From Rhyzopertha dominica (taxonomy: Eukaryota > Arthropoda > Insecta > Coleoptera > Bostrichidae): a DNA stretch of 64,000 bases. The translations under genes and the position numbers were made by a program. This document shows positions 11,140 to 22,621 of the stretch, in pieces (position 1 is the stretch's first letter; each line of letters starts with the position of its first letter). A model generated the notes under the pieces. It searched no databases and was not told the origin of the DNA. It was given only the letters and a program-made list of their open reading frames with translations. The stretch is from assembly GCA_025024175.1 (NCBI GenBank), contig QCXZ01000064.1, positions 59,603,325-59,667,324 of the forward strand. Reading direction: 5' to 3'.

Positions 11140-11707
11140 GTAATTTCGTTACTAAAAAATTGAATATTGCGTACGTTAGCTTGAAACAGCTGGCTCCTTA
11201 TCGCCATATCGTACCCACTAACTTGAAAATAAAGCTAACGGATGCAACGGTCTTATGTCAATGAACTATTGCGATCTCTTGTATGGCCCCTGCTTAACCC
11301 GGGCAGATGTAAATCGCATTGAGCGTTTGCAAAAGTCTTGTTTGAGATTTATTTACGGAAATCGAAAATTTTCTCGGATTTCACACAAGTTGATTTCTGC
11401 ATGATGGCTGAAAATGGCCCATAGACTTGAGTTACACGCGGCGTGCTTATACTTTTCAATTATGTTTTTCAAATGTCCACCCTACCTGTGCAACAAAATC
11501 ACTTTTCGTACTGATGTGCATTCTTTGAACACTAGTTTTCGTGGACTCTTGTCCCCCCCCCCCTTCCCCTCCCTGGACACTACACTTCTTTATTCATTCG
11601 ATCTGTTACTTAAAACATCCACAAAATGTTTAATAGTATTCCAATTCAGATGTGTAAATGTTTGGCATGACTCGTCAATTAATATTACCACTACCACACA
11701 ATCTTAA
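11140..11707 (+). pseudogene. LINE 3' coding fragment
   Basis: Translated in shifting frames this resembles the region after the reverse transcriptase domain in jockey/CR1-type LINEs: a DADVNRIERLQKSCLRF-like stretch near 11300-11345, then WLKMAHRLELHAACLYF and CPPYLCNKITFRTDVH (11414-11520). Stops and frameshifts show it is dead. It ends near a run of ten C at 11556-11565. Confidence 0.65.
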
Positions 11708-12783
11708 TAACCAATAGGATCTTCTAAAAAAATCAAGGTAGAACTCAGACATTTTGTGTTGCATTTTACATTGAAAGTGAAAAGAAACCAGCAAGTTGAT
11801 CGCCTGTGCTTTGGAAGAAATCACACGACGATTAATACCGACTCTGTCCAAGTGAGTTTTCCGCGAAATAGTTTTAGAGTGGTCAGGGATTTGGGATCTA
11901 ATTACCGGTGGATTGATGGATTTTTTTGTGCCAAAGGAAAAGTTTTCGCGTGGAAGTTTCGGGGTGGCCGTAATCCGTTTACTATGCCGTTTAACTTAGT
12001 GGTTTGAGAAGCGTTAAGTTCCAAATTTGTGAGCTAATAATTCAGGACCGTAGCCAGAAGAATAACTTAAGATAATGTTACTGAAATACTTACTTGGCTT
12101 GTACTGTACCTACATATAAGAGTGCATTTCAGGGAAATATTTCTACATAATCATATTAAGATATTAAGATTCACTTTTTTATTATTTAAGGGCTCTCTAT
12201 GAATGCCTAAAATTTGTTTCATTTGCTTTAGTAACTTCAGAAAATAACAAACAGAAAAAATATAGATGACAAATATGATACATCTGGGCTTTTATGTCAA
12301 ACCCTTTACATAATATTTATCTAGTTGATGTAAAATTTAAATGGATATAATTATTGTTATTACAACTTTATCAAAATTCTCGTCGGTTTGTACCTTTTTC
12401 GGTTTTGTCTTTTATTGCACTGAAATAAATAATTCTAGATTGTGAGTTAAAATACTATATTTTTTCTAAACGAATATGTAAATGTGATAAATGTAATGTA
12501 AATGAAACATTTTTTTAAAGGTGTTCAAGATATCCTTTCAATCTCCATCGATTTCGTATGTGTTATTCAACATAGCTCTAACTTGTTTTGAGAAATCGGT
12601 TGAATACTACATATTCTCCAATAATCATTCAACAAACACTGATCGATCAACGTAGCATTGTTTCTAACTAGGACATTAATAATGTTTTATTTAAAAAAGG
12701 TAAATCTTATGAGGGTCATGTCATATTTCCTGCACATATCAAGCTGGCACTGAACTGGCGATGGTGATGTTTATTCAATAACA
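11708..12783. other. Intergenic; GC-richer patch at 11820-12000
   Basis: No gene recognised. The open frame at 11756-12007 falls in a non-repetitive, GC-richer patch and may be chance. Confidence 0.35.
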
Positions 12784-13520
12784 TTAATGTAATAAATGCT
12801 CAAAATGTCGCCCTCCGCTGTTTTCACAAGCTTGAATTCGTGGCCAAAACGATCTTTTAACATGCATTAACATTTCTGGAGTGATGGATTTACATGCATC
12901 ACGTATTTTATTTATTAAATGTTCTACACTTTCGATTGGTGTTTGGTATACTTGCTCTTTTACCATTCCCCACAGAAAAAATCCAAAGGAGTAAGGTCCG
13001 GGCTTCTCGGTCAAGGATTAATTGAACCCCTTCCTATCCATCGGTTAGGCAAAACCAAATCAAGATGGTTTCGCACTATTCTATCATAAATGCGCAGGTG
13101 CCCTATCTTGTTGGAACCATAGATCTTGTCTTACTTGTAAGTTTACATTTTGGAGAAGTACCTTTAAGGCCTGAACCAATTGCAAGTGATACGGATGAAA
13201 TTGATTGCCTTTAATTATTCGGTGTACTGAAGACAGACTAATACCGGCTGCTCTTGAGACTACCCTTTGACTAACATGAGGATTTTCGTCAATCATTTCC
13301 AAAACTCTAATTTCATTGTCAGGGCCTGTTGGTGTTCTTTCTCTTGACTTTTCCAGTGGTCGCCAGTTTGTCCTTAAAGTTTATTCAAGTCTCTTGAAAA
13401 TTGTATCAGCAGGAGCTCTTCAATTTGGAAAACGTATAAACGAGCAGCAGCGGAAGCATTTTTCTTGCATTCACCATAAATCAAAATCATATCTGTTTTT
13501 TCATCATTTGAATAGGTGAA
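12784..13520 (-). pseudogene. Mariner-like (DUF4817-type) transposase relic
   Basis: Read on the minus strand: an N-terminal region like TYSNDEKTDMILIYGEC (from 13520), then HVSQRVVSRAAGISLSSVHR and FHPYHLQLVQAL (about 13280-13165), then directly LWFQQDRAPAH (second catalytic D, about 13115) and RSPDLTP with FLWGMVKEQVYQTP (about 13005-12940). The part holding the first catalytic D has been deleted, and frameshifts occur near 13350 and 13000. Same broad family as the remnants at 4607 and 31250. Its terminal repeats were not identified. Confidence 0.8.
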
Positions 13521-15869
13521 TTTTGACTTTTAATATATACAGTGACAGGAACCATAGCGCATAGCCGTCATGGATTCCCAATTTATTTTTAAAATATTAC
13601 CATTATGTAAAATAACCACATTGGCCATGAGAATGTAATTTGGGTTGCATTTTTAATTTCGTCAGGGTTATTATTATTCGTGAAACATCCTGTATAGAAT
13701 GTAATAAAGATTACATTGAAAAATTAAATTCTTATTAGTATTGCATTAATAATTTTGACAAACAATATTCTTAGGGTTTTTGACTCCCTTGTGTATGCCC
13801 TTGTATACAGCATAAGTCAGTTTATTAGTGCATTATTTACCATTTTACTGTGATATCTATTTGAATGAATGATTAAAAAGTTGCTATGAGTACGGCCCTG
13901 TAAATGGTGTTTATTTTATAAACCTGCAGAGCGACAGATTACCGATTTTTTCATGCATAACGTATACCTATAATGCTCTAATAAATATTCCATAAAGAAA
14001 CGTCTCGGCTGTCGTTTCGCTCGAGTATTTGCATTGCCGGCAAACACAATTATTTTTTCGATAGAACCCTTTCAAGCGTCGCCCTTTAACCCCTCCTCTC
14101 AATTTTCGCACACCTTAAGCCCCAATTTAAATTCATATTAGAATTCTGCCCCGCTTCGCTGTTGACAGCACGACGCAAACGTAATGGATACAAAAGAAGG
14201 AGGTCCGTTAGGAGCGGTTGACAAATAATATTGAANGCCTCTTTTGGTAAATTTGATTCCGGACTGTGGTAGGTCAAGAATCCAATAAAGGTATCGGTAG
14301 TGCACGAGTCCAATTGCGAAGTTTCCTAAAGTTTCAGTTGTTTTGCTCTCCGTCGCTGCTATTTGGAGCAAGTTCAGCGCGTCTTTTATGTTGATTTCTT
14401 GTTGTCTGGAAGAATTTGAAGGCAATGAAAATATACTGTCCGATAAAATGAACCGTGCCTTTCATATGAAGATTTCTCTTGGAATATTTTAATCAAGAAT
14501 GTCGTAGCAAAACTACAGAGTCGTCAAATTGAGTATTAATAATTTTATCTTGCAAATGTAAACATCCAAAATAATGCAGAGGTTTAAGCTAACCTTTAGA
14601 ACTTCGTGAATTTTTGTGAATCCCCTCAGAATTTGAGGGATATAATACAACAATTACAAGTAGACTCATTCTGCCCATTTAGTTATAGTTCAACACAACA
14701 CTTTCCTTATTTTTAAAAGGGCTGTATAATTTAGTTAGAAAAATCTCTGGGCTATATTTGGAGGCTTAGTATTGATAATTTTTGTACCTATTTGCGAGCA
14801 GCAAAGCTGTTTTTGGAGTGAGGTTAAATTGATCGTAATAAAATGTTATTGGCGAATTTGGTAACTTATAGAATGAAGTATTTAGGTGAAAAAACGACTG
14901 GTATCAAAGGTATCTCGTTAATGAGATTTTCGCCTATTTTGTTAAATAAAATAATAACTTAAAAAATCGATAACATGAAGGGCCGTGCAACAATAATATA
15001 TGTGATTAATTTAGTACAGACATTGTCTCAGTTTTGAGGAGATTTATCAGTATACTGTATTACTTGACAAGTTTGCAGGTTAATAAGTGAGTTGCCAGTC
15101 TCCACATTTGGTTCGTTTTTGTGTACAAAATAGATGATTACGTCCAGTAGAATTAGTCCTGAAAAACTCTTATTACGTATTCTATGTATAACATTTTCAC
15201 GTTTAGTGGCTAAGATACCCTATTTCTTCTTTTTACACTAAGATTTTATAGAAAACGTCTGTTTTTATATAAATTAGGATCTATATCACACTTACTTTAA
15301 ATTTTTTTGGAATGGAAAGAATAAATACAAGAGGTAAAAACATTTTTAAAGCTGATGACCGGTGTGTCTTAACAAGTCCTACATTTAGTCATGTTTTCCT
15401 TTTGTGTTTTCGTTTTCTGAGCGACGCATATAGAACTTCTTTACTTCGCACTTTCCTTTAACTGGTACATTTTACTTCAAGGAATTATGTGGGTTTTGAA
15501 ATAGCTCAAACTAACACGAGAAAAGTCTTTTTGTTTACACACCCATGTAAAAATAAATAACAAAACATAAAAAGCTGTAAATTGATTATTAACGAGATTT
15601 TCAAATTAGCATTATAATGTACGTTACCTGAATTTTTAACTCTATAATATATGATAAACATTTAGCTTCAAACGAGTCCATAACTGAAATCTCGAACTTT
15701 CTTAGTCTCTTCATCATATCTTGCGCATAATTCATATGGATCCTGTTCGATGTTTTGTCCCATTTTTCTCAAAATTGGTGATGTTCTTGGCTTTATCTCT
15801 TTTTTTTCTGGGTTGGCACTTTACATGAGACCAGTATTTTTCAATAGGGCTTAAAAAGCATTTACATTA
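13521..15869. other. Intergenic; GC-richer island at 13990-14430
   Basis: Mostly AT-rich without genes. At about 13990-14430 the composition is more balanced and an open minus-strand frame of 95 codons (14138-14425) exists, but it has no recognisable domain and contains an N. Confidence 0.35.
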
Positions 15870-16262
15870 TTCAATCGAGTTGATCAAGTTACATGAATAG
15901 TACCGTTCTGATATTTCTTATGCTTCGCTAGTAAGTGCATTTGCAACTCTCAATATTCTGAAATGGTGTGAAAGGCGTAAATTAAATGACGCAATTTTCC
16001 TATTTAAAATCATAAATAATTTGTGTGATTGTATTAATGTGCTGGGTGCAGTTTCTTTTGTGGTTCCGGCTTATAGTAGTCGTTCGCAAAATACATTCTA
16101 CATTCAGCAGCGAAGAACGAACCTAGCAGTGAATTCTCCCGTCAGAAGAATGTGTGTTTTTGTAAATAAACTCGATTTTTTGGGCATCTTTTATGTTTCA
16201 CTTGCGATTTTCAAGAATTCTGTTAAAGGGTATTTAGCTTTTAAATCAATTATTTAGTTAAA
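15870..16262 (+). pseudogene. LINE 3'-end fragment
   Basis: The frame 16021-16257 resembles the C-terminal tail of jockey-type LINE ORF2 proteins (VVPAYSSRSQNTFYIQQRRT, then a stretch like SLAIFKNSVKGYLAFK before the stop). It is followed by AT-rich sequence. No intact gene. Confidence 0.5.
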
Positions 16263-16454
16263 TATTTTTGCATTTCAATTAATTATGTTCTTGGTGATTT
16301 GTGAAAATATATAATGTGGGTGAGTTATATGTAATTTTGATTTTTTTTGAATTGGTATCTGTAATTTGGCAAGAATGCATGTTAGTGACATAAATAAATA
16401 AAATAAAATATGCATGACAATCCAAAAAAATTGCAACCCCAAAAAAAATTGAAA

Positions 16455-16645
16455 ATACGTACGGTTCTGCCGGTTGGTGTCTTCCAGCGAAGGGTGTCCG
16501 CGCGACATGCACAACGTGAACATCTCGGGCAACCGGCCAGGGCTGTACTGACGGCGCGATCACACCCAGCGTCCCGACGCCGGCGGTGTCATGCGTCGAT
16601 TGCAGGACCCGACACAACGTGCACGTTCCCGATCCCCAAATAATG
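16455..16645. other. GC-rich island of unknown origin
   Basis: About 190 bases that are clearly GC-rich against AT-rich surroundings, open on both strands (plus 16410-16643, minus 16279-16617). I recognise no protein family in any frame. It could be an exon of an unrecognised gene, a captured fragment or foreign DNA. Confidence 0.35.
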
Positions 16646-16667
16646 GACGTTCGACGACTGTTTTCGT

Positions 16668-17350
16668 TTGTGCCTCAACAATGGGAGTATCTGGGCCGTA
16701 AATGGGTTACCCAGAAGAGAGAGAGGGAATATTCAGCGAAACAATGGGGTGCAGTTTTCTTTGAGAGACGAAAAATATAACGTAAATGAGCGCTACTATT
16801 TTGCCCAGGGTCTAGGAATATGCACAGAGAGAACAAGTTTTCAGAAAAATCAAAGTACTGCCACGGTATTGTTGAAAGTCCTGGACGATATGATAAGAGA
16901 GCGTGATAAGGGCAACTGCACGACTCTCGTTTTACTTGATTTTTCTAAAGCGTTTGGCACAATCGATCATGAGCTAATGTGTGCCAAATTGTCTTACTTG
17001 GACTTAATGTAATCGCATGTAGATTTTTTGTGTCCCTTTAAAAAAACTATTCCAAATAGTTCGAGTTAATGACCTTCTTTCTGATAAATTGCCTGTTACT
17101 AGTGGTGGGCCCCGAGGGTGTACTGGGACCCCTTCTATATTTAATCTATACTTCCGATATATTTTGCCGTGTTAAATTTTCAAATATTCTAGGATATGCT
17201 GATGACACTCAACTGTACCTGCCCTTTAAGATGTGCGACACAATTACCGTTTGCGAGCAGCTTAATTGCGATCTCGACTCCATCTCTAAATACAGCGTAG
17301 ACCACAATCTTAAACTAGATGCTGATACATGTAAGGTCATTGCGACCTGA
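16668..17350 (+). pseudogene. Jockey/CR1-like LINE reverse transcriptase fragment
   Basis: The first part (16668-17012) has the fingers/palm signature of LINE reverse transcriptase: QKNQSTATVLLKVLDDM and LVLLDFSKAFGTIDHELM (motif A). After a frameshift the rest (17069-17350) has GVLGPLLYLIYTSDI (motif B area) and the active-site box YADDTQLYLPF. Both ends of the element are missing and a stretch between motifs A and B is damaged. Retroelement remnant, no function expected. Confidence 0.82.
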
Positions 17351-17627
17351 ATACAACAATCTGATGCGACAGAAGGTTAGATTTTAATAGTTTGCTAATG
17401 TGCTCTCTAAATATTAAATCGATGTCGATGAAACACCCAGACATTTTGCTGATTCTCAAAATTGCAAAAATACTTCCCTAATGCCTACAGATAAGCTTAA
17501 TCACTGACGTTTAGATTTATGACAGAGACAAAGAATGGTATATTTATTTGGATTAATTAATAAATTATCTTATAAAGATTTAGGTTTTCCCATCTTTAAA
17601 AGACAGAATAAATCCTTAAATAAANAA

Positions 17628-17730
17628 TCTGCCCTGGTCAGTGCACTCTCACCCTGCGACTAGTTTCTCCCTGTTGGGGTTCATCAGGTAGGGGTAGAGA
17701 GTAAACTGACCATGGCAGACCGTCGCCTAT
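17628..17730 (-). ncRNA. Hammerhead ribozyme, type I, degenerate core
   Basis: Minus strand: CTGATGA at 17687-17681, GAAA at 17667-17664, 2-bp stem III with loop TA, triplet GTC, predicted cut 17658/17657. It keeps a long imperfect stem I (about 30 positions) flanking the core. The normally invariant G-C pair that opens stem II is an A.A mismatch here, and stem I has an A.C mismatch next to the core, so activity is doubtful. Confidence 0.8.
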
Positions 17731-17927
17731 AACCGCGGCGGGCGGACTGGTTGAAAGGAGAATAGGAGGGCTGATGCCCTCAGTGCCATCTATGCGGAAC
17801 TCTGCGAGCTAGGCGGTCTATAACTCTGATAGACACCTACCTAGTGCAGGTTCCTAGCGATGACTCCGGGGAGGCTCCCCGTATAGCATTGATTAAATAA
17901 ATAATCTGCCCTGGTCAGTTCACTCTC

Positions 17928-17972
17928 ACCCTGCGACTAGTTTCGCCCTGTTGGGGCTCATCAGGCAGGAAC
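17928..17972 (-). ncRNA. Hammerhead ribozyme, type I, intact core
   Basis: Minus strand: stem I strand CCTGC (17969-17965), CTGATGA (17964-17958), stem II GCCC/GGGC with a CAACA loop (17957-17945), GAAA (17944-17941), minimal 2-bp stem III with loop TA, triplet GTC, predicted cut between 17935 and 17934, then GCAGG completing stem I. All conserved core bases are present. Stem I is only 5 Watson-Crick pairs because the inversion breakpoint falls in it. Confidence 0.88.
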
Positions 17973-18077
17973 CTGCACTAGGTAGGTGTCTATCAGAGTT
18001 ATAGACCGCCTAGCTCGCAGAGTTCCGCATAGATGGCACTGAGGGCAGCAGCCCTCCTATTCTCCAGAATAAATCCT

Positions 18078-20512
18078 GTATCTTCTAGAGGTATTTACAG
18101 CATTAGCACAGAATAGATCCTTTAAAATCAGGCTTAATAAAATCAGGTTTTTTCACCCCCTGAAGAATTCCCGTCTTTAATAGATTTTTGTTTCAGAATG
18201 TTGCTCTTTCTCATTTAATAGTGTTGTCTATAAACAGTAGTTTGGTGTATCTATGATGGGCAAGGCTTTCCTTATGATATTGCGAATTTGAGTAATATTT
18301 ACAAGTATATTTTGGCACGGAATACCAATAGATAAAATTCCTAGTTTAAATAGTTGGCATATTATACTTTGACCCCGTATGTTACGGTTTAAAACTAAAT
18401 ATATGTGATTTATAATGTGCGAAAACAGATTTTTTTGCCATGTTTACGTTGATATTGCCTGTAAACTCTCGCTGTATTACTAGATCCCGAAGAAGGAATA
18501 AATTAATTCTGAAAGCTTGGATTTCTACAAAAAAATCATCTATTATACCCGAAAATAAATTATAAAATTTCAATGAAGACATTTGCATTTCAAGTAACTT
18601 CACGGACTGCAAGTATCTTCGTCAGTTAATTTGTCTGATTAAGTCTGCACTTACTTCCTTTAAACCTTGATTAACAACAACTATCTTAACCCCCAAAGGT
18701 TTGATACGCTATAAAGAATGAGTTTTTCCCGATAACCATTATGTGGACTTGATACTTGGTACATGTCTTCAGTCTCGCAAAAACTTAATATAAATTAAAG
18801 TTAACTAATCAAAATCGTTCATTTTAAATCATGATATGAAACAGCTACTTACTCAAACTTTAGTTCTTTGAAGATTTGACACAGAGTCTCAAAGCACACT
18901 GGAGGTTACTTTATAAGCAGCAGGCGTACACTTTTTAAGAACTATGTATTGAGTTGCTTTACTTATCTTGCCCTCTAACAGCTGTGTTCATTTTTCGTAT
19001 AGGTACATCACCAACCTTGCCTTCTGATAGCTGTATTCATTGTCCATCTAGGTATATCTCCAAGTTTGTCCTCTAATAGCTGTATTCATAGTTTATCTAG
19101 GTATATAATCAGGCTTGCCCTCTAATGACTGTATTCTTGTTCATATAGGTACATCACCAAGCTTGCTCTCTAATAACAATGAAGGGTAGTTCTCATTTAG
19201 TGATAAAAGTTAAGACATTAACTATAACTTTATTATTATTTACAATATGTTGCCGTAAATGTAAAAAATGGCAACACTATGACACCATAGTCAACGATAG
19301 TTTACATAAAAATATTAATTTTACGTTTCGTCTATATCTATTACACACAAAATTATTATCTTTTGAGACCTAATATTAAATAAGCATGCACTTCGATTAT
19401 AGATAGGTATATGAAATTAAACTTATCTTTTCTTTATAGGAACGCCAATGGAAGCGGCTACGTCTATAATCTTCTAATGGTAAGTAAATAGCCACTTTTT
19501 TCGAAGCGTTAAAATTTGAAAGCCCGTAGAAGCTTCAGCTGCAGCTGCTTCGTTGCTAATTAAGACGGTTTCACCAAGGTAATCGTTCTGAAAGCTGACA
19601 CAATGCGCACGGCAGCAGACTCAATCGAACGCGGTGTATAACGCAGCGATTCCTCCAAATGAAAAGTTCGATTTGGCCTGATTGAAACTGGCCATTACGT
19701 TGGAAAATTGGAATCCGGCAGGCTAAGCTGATTAAGGGCAACGAAAGCGTGTTGTGTTTAAATTCAAAGCGGCCGTGATACCGTGACGAACACCGAGGGA
19801 TTTCGGGCCAATTACATATCCGAAAGTAATTCACTTAGACGGAGACATCTATATTGCACGGTGGCTTGCGTCCGGCCGTTCGTCTTCAGCTCATTTATAA
19901 AGCGTCCAATTACGTTCGAGCTGAAGAATGTCGTTTTACTGGCGACGTCGGGTATATCCAAGCGGACGCCTGGTGGACGCCCAAGTCCTCAAAGAAATAC
20001 GCGAACATATTTGCCTCGATTAAGGAAAAGAGCATTCTTTAAGGTAATACCTTAGACTATGGTGCAGATTGAATTTGAGAGATGTCGCCACTGTTCGTAG
20101 AGCTCGTCTTACTGAAGTTTTTCACCGGATATGAAGTCAATTAATTTTCCCGTTGGCAAAAAAGTACCTCCTATTTTTAATGTAGCTGAGGGCATGAAAT
20201 ATGTAACGTAAACATTATTACGTATTTTTATTACATTCCCTATGTATATAATGTATATACGAGCCCAGTCCCATTTCATTTGGCCCAGCTGCATTTTTTT
20301 TTTAATTTTTTGTATTTAATGGACAGAAGTTGCAATGCTATTATGAAACAGATATTTAATTATTTTTCACTACAACTTTTGAAACATTTTCCACTTAATC
20401 AATTATTCATTTGTCTAATTCAAACATTTTATTTCTACTGAACTACCAAGTTGAAGCAAATCATAAGAAAACCTGAGTTACAAACAACCGACTTAATCTA
20501 TTTCTTCAAAGG
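18078..20512. other. Intergenic; minisatellite and GC-richer island
   Basis: No gene recognised. It holds the 49-bp minisatellite at 18967-19165. At about 19540-20050 there is a GC-richer, non-repetitive island whose open frames overlap on both strands without known domains. Confidence 0.4.
18967..19165. repeat. Minisatellite, 49-bp unit, about four copies
   Basis: The word CTTGCCCTCTAATAGCTG, with small changes, begins at 18967, 19016, 19065 and 19114, and a partial unit begins at 19162. Each unit also contains CTAGGTATAT-like text. Copies are diverged by several substitutions each. Confidence 0.8.
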
Positions 20513-21600
20513 CTACCATTGAGTAACATCACCTTTATTTTTTATGACAGCGGTTATCCTTCTTGGCATTGCATTAACTAAATTTTGTGATGTGAACTTA
20601 TCTAATATAAATTGAAGTTTATGCCTTAATTTCATAGTGCGCCAAAGAGTTTCTATAGCATTTCTCAGGACTACTGGATACCCATTTTAAAAGTGGAATA
20701 CTGTTGTCAGTGAACCACTGTAAAGATGTTTTGGATACAATAAAATCATTTCCTAACGTCAATGACTCGTCCCTAATGGGTAGCGAAGATTCACTTAAGA
20801 TATTAAGATATTTTTCGGTGTTCACAATGTCCTCAATGAAATGTAGTTTTCCTACTCCTCTTGCAGACATTGATCCGCACACCATAATAGCTGCCGCAAA
20901 TTTAACTTTTCTATTCAGACAATCTGGATGATAAAATTCAATTTTGCCGAAAAACTCGGCTGCGACACAAACTTCAAATCTAGACTCGTTTCATTGTTCG
21001 GGAATCCAAGTTCTTTTGCTCACTTCAACCGATTTTTCTTTTGTTACGTTGTTAACAGTGGCTTTTCCTTGGCCTAGTCAATAAAAACACATTTTTGTTG
21101 AAAACATTTCAAAAGTTAGAAACAAAAGATTTTACCTTGTAAGTTCCAAAACCCAATCTTTGTGCTTCCTGGTGACAGGTGGATCTTGTAACATATCTTC
21201 CTACACCATCACGCCAAAGTGTGCTTAGTTGAATGTAGTTTGCCCTCCTGTTCTGTTTAATTATTCGTTTCAACGCCCTCCGACCAGTATCAGTAAGTGC
21301 ACTTTTTTCACATACTTCTGTTTAGGCTCGACATTATTGCTTGATTTTAATAACTGCACTACTTTGCGAACAATGTATCTTGACAAACCCAATAACTGTC
21401 CAATTTCTGCACTGGATCTGACACATTTATATAAACGAATAATAATTGAACGAATGTTCGGATTAATAACTTTTTTCCAGTCACTTTTTAATTCTTCAAT
21501 ACAAAATTCTATAATTGAAACTACCCAAAACGCTTTTGACGTCTGCTGTCAAGTAAACAATATCTCTTAGTTACGCGATATTGCACAGCCACCTCAAATG
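20513..21600 (-). pseudogene. Tc1-like transposase relic
   Basis: Read on the minus strand from about 21440: a helix-turn-helix region with SSAEIGQLLGLSRYIVRKVVQ, then a region like RRALKRIIKQNR and RSTCHQEAQRLGFG in another frame. The central part is MVCGSMSARGVGKLHFIEDI (20885 downward), then WFTDNSIPLLKWVSSSP (second half of the catalytic core). The C-terminal ending is MPRRITAVIKNKGDVTQW with the stop near 20513. Frames change several times and the catalytic core is incomplete. Typical Tc1 organisation, dead copy. Terminal repeats not resolved. Confidence 0.8.
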
Positions 21601-21885
21601 TTACATTGACCTGTATGCAAACTTCTGCAAACAAATATAGACAGAAACCAGGATTCGGCCTAAATAGTTAGTATGTTTTTACTATACAATTTTAATTATT
21701 GAGAACAGTTCAATTGTGCGTAAAAATTAATATACCATAATTTAGAGTAACTATTTATAATACAAAAAAAACTCCAAGAAGCGATTTTATTTAAAATTTT
21801 AAACGAGAACAAAGGAGAGAGAGAGAGAAAAAGAGGGAATAGTGACTCAGTTGACGTATAGGAGCTAGATGTTGTGTGCAATATA
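21601..21885. other. Intergenic, no gene
   Basis: Short AT-rich stretch including a purine-rich run near 21806-21840; ends with the 8-bp target duplication GCAATATA at 21878-21885. Confidence 0.4.
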
Positions 21886-22077
21886 CATGGGCTTAGCTAG
21901 GGGGGGGGCTTAGGGAGGCTAAACCCCCCAAAACTTATTTAAATAAAATATTTCTCAAGGTTTAAATATATTAATTTATTTATATGTATTCACTTTAAAT
22001 TTTAATGAAATACGTTAAAACTGCCTCCACTGAGAAGTTCAACTTCAATATTTAATGTTTTATTACCTATCGTAAAT

Positions 22078-22438
22078 AATTTTACGATCAAACGAACTTA
22101 CCTGTGAAGTTCGATCGGAATTATATTAGGCATCTCGCTCGAAGAGATCACTGTAATTTCACTAGTAGTACCGCTAATTGTCGCTAGGTGGATCACAAGG
22201 TTTAAAGAGAACAAAATTCCTGGTTCCGTGCTGGGCAACCCGGAGCCACTTCCGCACCACGTTATTCGCTTAAAACACTTTTCAACATCACAAGGGATAA
22301 ACACAGGGCAGGGAGGGAGTGATCTCTTCGAGCGAGATGCCTAATATAATTCCGATCGAACTTCACAGGTAAGTTCGTTTGATCGTAAAATTATATTACG
22401 GCATCTCGCTCTCAAGATCACTGTAATTTCACTAGTAG
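22078..22438. repeat. DIRS 3' inverted repeat and internal complementary region
   Basis: 22119-22271 is an inverted copy of 25886-26037. The segment 22319-22438 first mirrors 22078-22150 and then matches the complement of the right outer end near 25989-26037, joined across an ATT shared by both termini. This gives the palindromic appearance of 22078-22390. Confidence 0.88.
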
Positions 22439-22621
22439 CAGTTTAAAGAACCTATGTTGCAAAAGTCTAAGAGCACAGCGGAGAGAAAAGAGGAGAACAA
22501 ATTACTCTAACTGATTTTAACTAAACATTAATCAGATATATTTGTCCAATGGTAAATCAAAAAACATATGTAAGCAACTTAAACCAATAATAATAAAAAT
22601 AATCAAGTATACATAATTCTT

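Larger units (their letters stand above)
17617..18064 (-). mobile_element. Hammerhead-ribozyme retroelement with two tandem ribozymes
   Basis: A 448-bp insertion between 13-bp direct repeats CAGAATAAATCCT (17604-17616 and 18065-18077). On the minus strand it holds two hammerhead motifs in the same direction, with predicted cut sites 277 bases apart, so one full RNA monomer of 277 nt lies between them. Segments of about 98 bp (about 17758-17855 and 17967-18064) are inverted copies with one mismatch in the aligned 92-bp core, so part of the element is folded back. No coding capacity. The family is unrelated in sequence to the one at 3934 and 54404. Confidence 0.82.

Noticed and set aside
16279..16617. 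Minus-strand 112-codon frame possibly an exon
   Set aside because: Half of it lies in plain AT-rich sequence, no splice or domain evidence; kept only as an unexplained GC-rich segment.
21229..21570. Plus-strand 113-codon frame
   Set aside because: It is the antisense shadow of the Tc1 transposase relic on the minus strand.
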